From positions 1 through 9,185 of the forward strand of contig DFQX01000039.1 in assembly GCA_002381155.1 (NCBI GenBank): a DNA stretch of 9,185 nt, read 5' to 3'. Each line of letters opens with the position of its first letter. The first letter of the stretch is position 1. The DNA comes from Flavobacteriaceae bacterium UBA3478 (lineage in GTDB: Bacteria > Bacteroidota > Bacteroidia > Flavobacteriales > Flavobacteriaceae). The notes below the pieces were generated by a model. The model saw only the letters and a program-made list of their open reading frames with translations. It searched no databases and had not been told where the DNA came from. Below are positions 1 through 7,101 of the stretch, piece after piece. The translations under genes and the position numbers were made by a program.

Positions 1-441
1 TATCACCCAAAATTTGTGGTAAAGCAAGAATTGGCCCGAGGGATACCAACCATTTCTTACAACATCAGAAACGGCGGATCTGTAACTATTGATCGAAAAA
101 ATCCTAAACAAGCGATTCCACAGATTCAAAAATTAGGTCAATTCATCAATAAAAATAAATTTGCTGCTGTCATTTACCCAGAGGGTACAAGAAGTAGAAG
201 CGGATCGATGAAGCCTTTTAAAACTGCTGGGGTTTCTGCCTTATTAGATGCTGCTCCTGATGCGCTTTTAGTACCTCTTACCATTAATAGAGCTTATCAG
301 TTTACAAGTAAGGGCCTTTTCCCATTACAAGTTGGGGTTCGCATGGAATACATCGTTCACAAGCCTATTGAGAATAATGGAGATAAAGATGCGATTATCG
401 CACAAGCAGAGGCAGCCGTACGTTCAGCCTTGAAAGAATAA
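1..441 (+). CDS. plsC: 1-acyl-sn-glycerol-3-phosphate acyltransferase (PlsC/LPLAT family), 3' part
   Basis: The 5' part lies outside the window: the frame is open from base 1 (first residues YHPKF), so the GTG at 16 is an internal valine and not a start. 146 residues are visible. They contain LPLAT motif II as GSVTIDR (about residues 26-32), motif III as YPEGTRSRSG (59-68), which binds the glycerol phosphate, and motif IV around VPLTIN (91-96). The catalytic HX4D motif should be upstream, off the window. Family members acylate lysophosphatidic acid at sn-2 to give phosphatidic acid at the inner face of the cytoplasmic membrane, an essential phospholipid step. Other LPLAT substrates (for example lyso-ornithine lipid) cannot be excluded from this fragment. 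The gene ends at TAA 439-441 and converges on the minus-strand array. It is not functionally tied to those genes by anything seen here. Confidence 0.88.
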   Translation, partial: YHPKFVVKQELARGIPTISYNIRNGGSVTIDRKNPKQAIPQIQKLGQFINKNKFAAVIYPEGTRSRSGSMKPFKTAGVSALLDAAPDALLVPLTINRAYQFTSKGLFPLQVGVRMEYIVHKPIENNGDKDAIIAQAEAAVRSALKE

Positions 442-462
442 AAAAACGCCCCGAAGGGCGTT
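440..462 (-). terminator. Rho-independent terminator with UUCG tetraloop
   Basis: Read on the minus strand, a perfect 7 bp stem AACGCCC / GGGCGTT closes a TTCG loop (the C-UUCG-G type of extra-stable tetraloop). It runs straight into seven consecutive T, two of them within the stem. It begins 5 nt after the stop codon of the oxidoreductase gene (TAA, 468-470), so it is well placed to end the whole minus-strand array. On the plus strand the same hairpin follows the plsC-like gene, but the tail is CTGTCTTA, poor in U, so it would be a weaker terminator in that direction. The T tract overlaps the plsC-like stop codon. Confidence 0.85.
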
Positions 463-467
463 CTGTC

Positions 468-1886
468 TTAAAGATTTGCTCGGTGCCAGCCTTCTCGGTA
501 AGGCTTGGTAACAAACTGATTGGCTTCTTCCAAATTGGTAATGCGCATGTCTTCACCATTCCAATAGAGCTTGCGACGACCAAAGTAGTCGAAACGACCG
601 TTTTCATTTTCGCGACGCATTTGGTGTGCGCGGATTGCAATGTTCCCCATAAGCACGGTTTCTGTGAATGGCCCTGCATAATCGAATGACGAAGTAAGAG
701 CCTTGTGCTGGTCAGAACCGTATCCGGCCTTAACTGCCTCTGTCCAAGAAGAATTATGGATTAAATCTAAATTTCCTTGGGCGTCTGTATCGAAGTACTC
801 TACTTCTCTACCTTCAATGAATAGTTTCGGATGGTTACCATAGGTATCTACGGTAATGATTCCTTTACTACCGATCATCATGACTCCGCTCGAATCTGGA
901 ATGAATTTATTATCCACTAATAGATCTGGAAGTGCAGGCTGAATTCCTCCATCAGTCCATTCAAAAACAACTCCGCCAGGGAAATCGATAGTTACTCGGG
1001 TAGAGATTGGGCAAGCCTCAGGAGTGTAATCTGGGGTCCACATTCTAGAGTAGACGTCAGCAACACTAGCTTGAACAGCTACAGGATAGCCGAGGCCTAG
1101 GGCTTTATATGGTGCATCAAAAAGGTGGCACCCCATATCCCCTAATGCGCCTGTACCGTACTCCCAGAAACCTCTCCAGTTAAATGGGTGAAGATTCGGG
1201 GTGTAGGGACGCTTACTCGCCGGGCCTAACCAAAGATCCCAAGCTACATCTTCAGGAAGTGCTTGTTCGTTAGCCTCTGGCATCGAAATACCCTGTGGCC
1301 ATACTGGGCGATTTGTCCAAACATTCACGTGTTTTACCTCGCCTACAATTCCTGAATCAATCCATTCTTTCACTTTCACAACGCCTTGATTAGAACCCCC
1401 TTGGTTACCCATCTGGGTCACAACACGTTGCTCTCGAGCAGTTTCGGTAAGCAATCTTGCCTCAGCAATGGTATGAGTTAACGGCTTTTGAACATAAACT
1501 GCCTTACCCTGCATCATGGCATCGTAAGTCATTACGGCGTGAGTATGGTCAGGGGTACTAATCGTAACAGCGTCAATACGTTCTTTATCTAAAAGCACTC
1601 GGTAGTCATGATAGAACTTTGCCTTAGGGTGATCAGCCATGGCGCGAGCGGCCTGCTTAGGCTCGATGTCGCAAAGTGCGACAATACGGTTAGCTCCACT
1701 GTTGTAGGCGTTAGTCAGGTCGCCATAACCTTTTCCTCCGGCTCCAAAGGCAGCAATTCTCAATTGATCACTTGGGGCGATAAACCCAGGACCTCCTAAA
1801 ACGTTTCTTGGAACAATAAAGAATCCTGCGCCGGCAGCCGCAGATTTCTTCAAGAAGTCACGTCTTGAATTCTTAGCATTTGACAT
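468..1886 (-). CDS. Gfo/Idh/MocA-family oxidoreductase with Tat signal
   Basis: 472 residues from an ATG at 1886. The N-terminus has a twin-arginine motif SRRDFLKK (7-14) followed by an Ala/Gly-rich hydrophobic stretch (15-25), predicting Tat export of a folded, cofactor-loaded enzyme. An NAD(P)-binding Rossmann fold follows: FGAGGKG (47-53), acidic CDIEP (72-76), and QKPLTH (133-138) at the position of the usual EKP signature, with Lys134 kept and Glu replaced by Gln. The C-terminal domain contains GDMGCHLFD (249-257), the sort of Asp/His segment that lines the active site in this family. Such enzymes usually oxidise or epimerise sugars, polyols or their derivatives, and the exported Bacteroidota members often act on glycans. 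The substrate cannot be read here. GH109-type NAD-dependent glycosidases share this fold and are an alternative. The gene is last in the minus-strand array, 65 bp after the kinase gene and 5 nt before the terminator. Confidence 0.85.
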   Translation of the reverse strand: MSNAKNSRRDFLKKSAAAGAGFFIVPRNVLGGPGFIAPSDQLRIAAFGAGGKGYGDLTNAYNSGANRIVALCDIEPKQAARAMADHPKAKFYHDYRVLLDKERIDAVTISTPDHTHAVMTYDAMMQGKAVYVQKPLTHTIAEARLLTETAREQRVVTQMGNQGGSNQGVVKVKEWIDSGIVGEVKHVNVWTNRPVWPQGISMPEANEQALPEDVAWDLWLGPASKRPYTPNLHPFNWRGFWEYGTGALGDMGCHLFDAPYKALGLGYPVAVQASVADVYSRMWTPDYTPEACPISTRVTIDFPGGVVFEWTDGGIQPALPDLLVDNKFIPDSSGVMMIGSKGIITVDTYGNHPKLFIEGREVEYFDTDAQGNLDLIHNSSWTEAVKAGYGSDQHKALTSSFDYAGPFTETVLMGNIAIRAHQMRRENENGRFDYFGRRKLYWNGEDMRITNLEEANQFVTKPYREGWHRANL

Positions 1887-1951
1887 AATAAGTGCAATAG
1901 TTTAGTTAAGTGTCCTTGAAAGTAGTAAAAAATGGGGCAAATCCGAAGATT

Positions 1952-3376
1952 TTAACTTAACGCCTCAAAACTAACGGTGAACTGAGATCCTTCTCCTAAA
2001 ACCGATTGACAGTCAATGGTCCCTTGATTTTGTTCAACACTTGCTCGAACAATCGCTAGTCCAAGACCCATTCCGCTCGTTTTTGTAGTAAATCGTGGCT
2101 CAAAGATTCGATGCTGTACCTCCTCGCTCATACCCACCCCATTATCAATGACGCTAAGCACAAACTTCTCTTCATCGCGATGCACTCGAATGATTACTTC
2201 TGGGTTTTCAACTTCTTTACAAGCCTCAATAGCGTTCTTAACTAGATTGTTTACAATCTGTGTGAACTGAGTCCCATCAACGTAAAGTAAAATTTCTGCT
2301 TCGCTAGCTTCAAAACGAATGAAGCTTTCGGTGAATACCTGCACCGCTCCTTGAACTACTGAAACTCCATTGATTTGATCTCTTTTGAGTTCAGGCATCT
2401 GCGCAAAATCAGAGAAAGCAGTAGCGATTCTGTTTAGAGTAGCTATTTGCTGGAGCATCGCCTTCGAGAATTCTTTGAGTTGAGATTTGGCATCCTCAGC
2501 TTTTGGATCAAAACTCATTTCAAACTGTTGAACCTGCAACTGCATTGGAGTGAGCGGATTCTTAATTTCGTGAGCTACTTGACGAGCCATTTCTTTCCAT
2601 GCCTTATCTCTTTCTGATCGCGCTAACTTTTGGGCACTGTCATAGAGCTCGTCAATCATCCGGTTATAAGATTCTATAAGTGAATCGAGTTCGGTGCTTC
2701 TTGTTTTGAGCTCTATTTTTTCTGCATATCCTAAACCTGTTTCGGCCAAGTGATGGGCAACCTCCTTCATCGGGTTGGTGATATACCTGGCAATAAAATA
2801 TCCAACTACAAGTGCCACGGCGAGAATAAGCGCATATACGATACCGATACGTTCTAAGAACTCCTTGAGTTCATACTCATTAAAGGAATTATCTTCAAAA
2901 TAGGGTAGGTGAACGATGGCCAGAGGTACATTCTCAGTTTTTAAAAAAAAGAACGAAGAAAGCACCGATCGGCCCTCGTTGACCTCTTCGACGACGAAAC
3001 GTTCGTTGTCCATCACTCGCTCCAGTAAGGGGCGAAAAAGTTGCCTAGGCACATCTCTTCTCGATGACTTGATTAAGTCTCCTTCGATAGAATAAAGGGT
3101 GAAATCGACTCCTTGTATCTCTGAAATTTGGCCAACCGCTTCGTTGAAAATTCGAGACATATTCTCATCGCTCAGCTTTAGGTAAGTCCCAGAAACTACA
3201 TTTTCAAGGCTCTTTAGAACCTGTTCTTCTTTACGCTCTAAACGATTTCTGTGATAGTCTGCCGATTGCTCCCTGTATTGGTATGAAGAGACTAATCCCG
3301 TAAAAACAAGTGCTAAGACTACGATGAGAATCATCGCGGCAAAAACTCGAAGCTGTAGACTCTTTAGGTTTTTCAC
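1952..3376 (-). CDS. Membrane sensor histidine kinase, HAMP domain, NtrY-like
   Basis: 474 residues. TM1 lies at about 11-29, then an extracytoplasmic sensor region of about 145 residues (31-176) that I do not recognise, TM2 at about 177-196, a HAMP linker (about 194-250), the phospho-acceptor box with His269 (VAHEIKNPLTPMQL, 267-280), and a HATPase domain. In the latter I see the N box (NNLVKNAIEA, 376-385), the G1 box DNGVGM (411-416), the F box FEPRFTTK (425-432) and the G2 box GMGLGL (435-440). All catalytic boxes look intact. The HEIKNPLTP form of the H box is typical of NtrB/NtrY-like kinases. There is no receiver domain, and no response regulator is encoded in the window, so the partner lies elsewhere. 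The start is GTG at 3376, overlapping the hemJ stop as GTGA. The next in-frame ATG (residue 15) would cut into TM1. The overlap suggests translational coupling to hemJ. The ligand is unknown. Confidence 0.9.
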   Translation of the reverse strand: MKNLKSLQLRVFAAMILIVVLALVFTGLVSSYQYREQSADYHRNRLERKEEQVLKSLENVVSGTYLKLSDENMSRIFNEAVGQISEIQGVDFTLYSIEGDLIKSSRRDVPRQLFRPLLERVMDNERFVVEEVNEGRSVLSSFFFLKTENVPLAIVHLPYFEDNSFNEYELKEFLERIGIVYALILAVALVVGYFIARYITNPMKEVAHHLAETGLGYAEKIELKTRSTELDSLIESYNRMIDELYDSAQKLARSERDKAWKEMARQVAHEIKNPLTPMQLQVQQFEMSFDPKAEDAKSQLKEFSKAMLQQIATLNRIATAFSDFAQMPELKRDQINGVSVVQGAVQVFTESFIRFEASEAEILLYVDGTQFTQIVNNLVKNAIEACKEVENPEVIIRVHRDEEKFVLSVIDNGVGMSEEVQHRIFEPRFTTKTSGMGLGLAIVRASVEQNQGTIDCQSVLGEGSQFTVSFEALS

Positions 3377-3921
3377 GCCTCGGGGTTTTTATCTCTTATT
3401 CTCTTATAGATTTTAATCCCCACCATTAGCATTCCCCCCAGCACAAAGAAACCAACGGTTGCGAAGATCCAATTAAGGGCATTTTTTAGGATGACTAAAA
3501 ATACTACGGCAAAAAGAATGAGGGTAGAACCTTCATTAAACAGCCGCATAAATTTCGATGAATACCTAAAATAATCACGCTGTAACTCCTTATAAATCTG
3601 ATGCGTTTTCAGGTGGTAGGCAAAAAGCAATAAAACAAAAGTAAGTTTTACATGCATCCAACCTTGTGACAACCATTCGGGCATCAGCGCTAAAAGACCA
3701 ATGGCGAATAAAGTGCAGAGTATTGCAGAAGGCCAAGTGATAATCAACCAAAGACGCTTACTCATCAGCTTGAACTGCCCGGACAGAATTGACCGGGCGG
3801 GTTCTTCACTCTCTTGTGCTTCAATATGATAAATAAACAACCTCGGCATGTAGAATAGTCCTGCAAACCAGGTGACTACAAATATGAGGTGTAACGCCTT
3901 GATATAATTATATGCTTCCAA
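3373..3921 (-). CDS. hemJ: Protoporphyrinogen IX oxidase HemJ (CopD-like/UPF0093 membrane protein)
   Basis: 182 residues, the usual size for HemJ, with about five hydrophobic segments (roughly 7-27, 57-79, 89-104, 132-147, 151-170). HemJ oxidises protoporphyrinogen IX to protoporphyrin IX in the cytoplasmic membrane, the step just before ferrochelatase. The N-terminal signature KALHLIFVVTWFAGLFYMPR (8-27) is very typical, including His11. Lys92 in WMHVKL matches the second residue known to be essential in cyanobacterial HemJ (His and Lys in equivalent places). The start is TTG at 3921: an in-frame TAA, which is the stop codon of the preceding gene, lies 24 nt upstream. The first ATG downstream is Met25, which would delete His11. 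It lies 24 bp after the propeller gene and overlaps the kinase gene by 4 bp. hemH, for the next step, is on the same strand about 4.6 kb upstream. Confidence 0.9.
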   Translation of the reverse strand: MEAYNYIKALHLIFVVTWFAGLFYMPRLFIYHIEAQESEEPARSILSGQFKLMSKRLWLIITWPSAILCTLFAIGLLALMPEWLSQGWMHVKLTFVLLLFAYHLKTHQIYKELQRDYFRYSSKFMRLFNEGSTLILFAVVFLVILKNALNWIFATVGFFVLGGMLMVGIKIYKRIRDKNPEA

Positions 3922-3945
3922 GTGGCAAAGGTCGTTAATTCTACC

Positions 3946-6900
3946 TTAGTCTTTCAGCTGTAAAAAAGGCAACTGTTTCTGATTAAAGGCTTCATTAAAA
4001 GCATCTATTTCCTTCTCAACTAGTGCATCGAATTTAGCTAACTGTTCTTCAATTTTAATCGTCAATTCGGCCTTGACTGCACGGTCTTGAACCGTTGGGC
4101 CAAAGTCGTCTAATGACACCAATGAATTAAGGTGAGCCAATTTGTTAGTCAGTCTAATCGGGAAGTTTAGTGGGTCTTGACCACTTCTATTTTGGGTTTG
4201 ATAAAGCGCTTTCTCCACCTCAGAGAATTGGTCTTTTAAATCCTTAGCCTTCGCTACTAAATCTTCGACTGAAGCGTCTGAAGAATACGCGCTAACAAAG
4301 GCATCTAGCTTCTCATTGATCGCTCTTATCTTCTTGATAGACTGGTGTGCAAGATCTACGGTGGTGTTGATTTCAGTAATGAAGTCATACTGCTCCTGCA
4401 TTTCAGCCACGCTTGCCTCTGCTCTTGGATCTGCTAAAATTTCAAATTCCTTCGACTGAACTGAGCCGTTGTAATTAAGATGCACGCCATAGGTTCCAGG
4501 AACTGCCTTTGGACCTCCTAGATTTGCCCACCATAGAATCATGCCGGGTAGTCTCTCTGCGCCCTTGCCGCGAGTGTCCCAGTTATGCGTGTTTGCGCCT
4601 GTTTTAATACCTAATTTTTCACTTCTCTCCTTAGCGTCAGTACTGAAATGAGCAAGAGTATCTCCGGCTTTAGAAGTATAGGTTAAACTAACCTTGTCGG
4701 TCGGTTTCAGATCTTTGAAGTACAGGTGTGTGATGACTCCAGCCGCAAGATTAGTCCCGGCAGTTAGTGAGGCTCTACCGCTACCTCCTTTGGTTCGGTA
4801 AGCATCTTTGGGATCAAATAAAACAGCATCCTGTTTCATTGTCTGTGCATCTAACTGATGAAGTACGGTTAGATCGTCGATCATCCACAAGCTTCTACCT
4901 TGGGTAGCTACAATAAGACTATTGTCTTTGATGTGTAAATCGGTAATTGGAACGATTGGTAGGTTTTTCTGAAAAGAATCCCAAGACTTTCCATCATCAA
5001 AAGATATATACATTCCCGTTTCCGTGCCCGCATATAACAGCCCTTGTCTCTCCGGATCTTCACGAACCACTCTGGTAAAATGTTCAGGATCGATGCCTTT
5101 AGTAATCAACTTCCAGCTTTTACCATAATCGGTAGTCTTATATAAATATGGAGTGAAGTCGCCTAACTTATATCGTGTTGCGGCAACATAAGCAGTTCCT
5201 TCGTCGAAAGCTGATGGTTCAATAGAATTAATCATACTCCACTCTGGCATTTTCTTAGGAGTCACATTCTCCCAGGTTTTACCTCCGTCTCTGGTCAAAT
5301 GAATCAGTCCGTCATCGCTTCCCACCCAAAGAAGGCCTTCTTTTAATGGGCTTTCATTGGCTGCAAAGATCGTTGCGTAGTACTCAACGCCTGTGTTATC
5401 TTGAGTGATAGGTCCTCCACTCGATACGAGTTTTGTGGGGTCATTTCTGGTTAAATCATCGCTCAACAACTCCCAGCTCTGACCCTCGTTAGTCGATAGG
5501 TGAACATGGTTAGAGAAGGTGTAAAGCTTCTTAGGGTCATGCTTTGAAAAGATAATAGGGAAATTCCACTGAAAACGATACTTCATCCCTTCAGCACCGT
5601 AACCCATCGGGTTGTCGGGCCAAACATTAATGGCTCTAGTGGTGTTGTTCGCGTGATTTACTCGAGTTAAGAATCCTCCGTAGCTACCCCCGTAGACAAT
5701 ATCATCATTGGTAGGGTCAACGGCAATATGTGCAGACTCTCCACCTGCGGTCTCCTCCCAATCGTCTTCACCAATGCTGTAAGAATCAGAGCGATGACGA
5801 ATTCGAATAGTCGAATTGTCTTGCTGTGCAGCATAAATACGATATGGGAATGCATTATCTGTGGTCACTCGGTAAAACTGAGCCGTTGGTTGATTGTAAT
5901 AGGTGCTCCAGTTTTCGCCGGCACTGTAAGACACTTGGGCTCCTCCGTCATCACCGATAATCATTCGGTTGTTATCTTCTGGGGCGATCCAAAGATCGTG
6001 GTGGTCACCATGTGGTGCATTAAAGGTTTCAAAGGTCTTACCTCCATCGTCAGAACGGTGGTAACGAACGTTTAAAACATAAACTCGGTCTGCATTTTGG
6101 GTGTCTGCATATACTCTAGTGTAGTACCAGGCACGCTGGCGAAGGTTGCGTTCAGAATTTACATAAGACCAATTTTCGCCTCCGTCATCAGAACGGTATA
6201 GACCTCCCTTGTCTTTGTGTTCTACAATCGCCCAAACTCGATCTTTTTGAACCGGTGATACGGTAACTCCCATGATGCCTAAAGTGCCTTTAGGAAATCC
6301 TGAGTTATCTGAAATCTGATTCCAGGTTTCACCCCCGTCAATACTCTTCCAAAGTAATGAGCCTTCACCTCCACTACTTAGACTGTAGGGAGTACGCTGA
6401 ACGCGCCAGGTAGAAGCGTATAAAACTCTTGAATTGTTAGGGTCCATAATCAAATCAACAGCCCCTGCCATATCGTTTACAAAAAGCACTTTTCTCCAAG
6501 TGTCACCGCCGTCGGTTGACTTGTAGATTCCTCGCTCTGAGGTGGGCTTGTAAATATTTCCAAGTACCGCAGCATAAACCACATTTTCATCCTTCGGGTG
6601 AATGCGTATTCTAGGGATGTGACGACTGTTTGGAAGACCTTTAAACTCCCATGATTTACCGCCATCTACTGATTTGTAGATTCCGTAACCCGAAGAAACA
6701 TTACCTCTAACTGTTTTCTCACCTCCACCTACATACATCACATTAGGGTCACTCTCGGCAACGCTTACTGAACCAATACTTCCGCCGAAATACCCGTCAG
6801 AGATGTTTTCATAAGTCGCACCACCATCGGTGGTTTTCCACACTCCACCTCCAGTTGCTCCGAAGAAATATGTGTTGGGCTGACCAGATATTCCTGTCAC

Positions 6901-7035
6901 TGCAGCTGATCGGCCACCGCGAAAAGGGCCAATAAGTCGGTATTCAATACTGCTATGCATCGACTCATCAGGAGCCTGAGCAAACAGCGCAGTGCTGGCT
7001 AAAACAAATGCCGAAAGAAATTTGAAGAACTTCAT
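3946..7035 (-). CDS. Secreted VPS10/sortilin-like beta-propeller protein with Asp-box repeats
   Basis: 1029 residues from ATG at 7035. A signal peptide (1 to about 19-21, ending near ALFAQA) predicts Sec export; no lipobox Cys is seen. Residues about 30-720 form a propeller-like region with about eleven Asp-box (BNR) motifs of the S/T-x-D-x-G-x-T-W type, near 68, 122, 173, 231, 282, 328, 369 (degenerate), 514, 581, 634 and 678. The stretch HGDHHDLWI (342-350) through AQQDNSTI (403-410) is a conserved core of this Bacteroidota family. Residues about 735-870 resemble a FlgD/Ig-like beta domain (GANTHNWDTRG, 813-823; PGTYGVHL, 846-853). Residues about 875-1015 are charged and helical, probably coiled coil. 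Often labelled 'glycosyl hydrolase', but Asp boxes are structural and I see no catalytic set, so no enzymatic role is assigned. No type IX secretion sorting domain is obvious at the C-terminus. It starts 66 bp after the MATE gene and ends 24 bp before hemJ. Confidence 0.88.
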   Translation of the reverse strand: MKFFKFLSAFVLASTALFAQAPDESMHSSIEYRLIGPFRGGRSAAVTGISGQPNTYFFGATGGGVWKTTDGGATYENISDGYFGGSIGSVSVAESDPNVMYVGGGEKTVRGNVSSGYGIYKSVDGGKSWEFKGLPNSRHIPRIRIHPKDENVVYAAVLGNIYKPTSERGIYKSTDGGDTWRKVLFVNDMAGAVDLIMDPNNSRVLYASTWRVQRTPYSLSSGGEGSLLWKSIDGGETWNQISDNSGFPKGTLGIMGVTVSPVQKDRVWAIVEHKDKGGLYRSDDGGENWSYVNSERNLRQRAWYYTRVYADTQNADRVYVLNVRYHRSDDGGKTFETFNAPHGDHHDLWIAPEDNNRMIIGDDGGAQVSYSAGENWSTYYNQPTAQFYRVTTDNAFPYRIYAAQQDNSTIRIRHRSDSYSIGEDDWEETAGGESAHIAVDPTNDDIVYGGSYGGFLTRVNHANNTTRAINVWPDNPMGYGAEGMKYRFQWNFPIIFSKHDPKKLYTFSNHVHLSTNEGQSWELLSDDLTRNDPTKLVSSGGPITQDNTGVEYYATIFAANESPLKEGLLWVGSDDGLIHLTRDGGKTWENVTPKKMPEWSMINSIEPSAFDEGTAYVAATRYKLGDFTPYLYKTTDYGKSWKLITKGIDPEHFTRVVREDPERQGLLYAGTETGMYISFDDGKSWDSFQKNLPIVPITDLHIKDNSLIVATQGRSLWMIDDLTVLHQLDAQTMKQDAVLFDPKDAYRTKGGSGRASLTAGTNLAAGVITHLYFKDLKPTDKVSLTYTSKAGDTLAHFSTDAKERSEKLGIKTGANTHNWDTRGKGAERLPGMILWWANLGGPKAVPGTYGVHLNYNGSVQSKEFEILADPRAEASVAEMQEQYDFITEINTTVDLAHQSIKKIRAINEKLDAFVSAYSSDASVEDLVAKAKDLKDQFSEVEKALYQTQNRSGQDPLNFPIRLTNKLAHLNSLVSLDDFGPTVQDRAVKAELTIKIEEQLAKFDALVEKEIDAFNEAFNQKQLPFLQLKD

Positions 7036-7039
7036 TTGA

Positions 7040-7063
7040 GGTGAAATTTTACGTTAGTTCACC
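7040..7063 (-). promoter_or_regulatory. Inverted repeat in the leader just upstream of the propeller gene
   Basis: On the minus strand, GGTGAA and TTCACC form a perfect 6 bp inverted repeat around a 12 nt A/T-rich spacer, ending 4 nt before the ATG at 7035. As RNA it would fold over the ribosome-docking region; as DNA it could be an operator. A 6 bp stem with a 12 nt loop is weak, and its presence may be chance. The 66 bp gap (7036-7101) holds nothing else I can name and no clear terminator for the MATE gene. Confidence 0.3.
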
Positions 7064-7101
7064 CAAATTAGAAAAAGATTCTCAATTCTAGGGAGAAAAC
7101 C

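Noticed and set aside
16..18. GTG as the start of the acyltransferase gene
   Set aside because: The frame is open to base 1 and the upstream residues continue the family alignment; the HX4D motif must lie further upstream, so this is an internal Val codon.
395..679. 94-codon minus-strand open frame at the end of the oxidoreductase gene
   Set aside because: It runs across the terminator hairpin and overlaps the real gene in another frame; no family resemblance.
1889..1912. Direct repeat TAAGTG (two copies 18 bp apart) before the oxidoreductase gene
   Set aside because: A 6 bp repeat in a 65 bp A/T-rich gap is expected by chance fairly often, and no other operator feature supports it.
5728..6075. 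115-codon plus-strand open frame inside the propeller gene
   Set aside because: Antisense to a clearly real 1029-residue gene, no recognisable domain, and its residue composition looks like the reverse of Asp-box coding sequence.
4800..7035. Repeated DNA such as TCAGAACGGT near 6050 and 6190
   Set aside because: Explained by the repeated Asp-box protein motif, not a mobile or regulatory DNA repeat.
7064..7092. TAATTTG resembling the Bacteroidota -7 box (TAnnTTTG) upstream of the propeller gene
   Set aside because: One base too short between TA and TTTG, and no TTG lies at the right distance for a -33 box; the nearest TTG is only 12 nt away.
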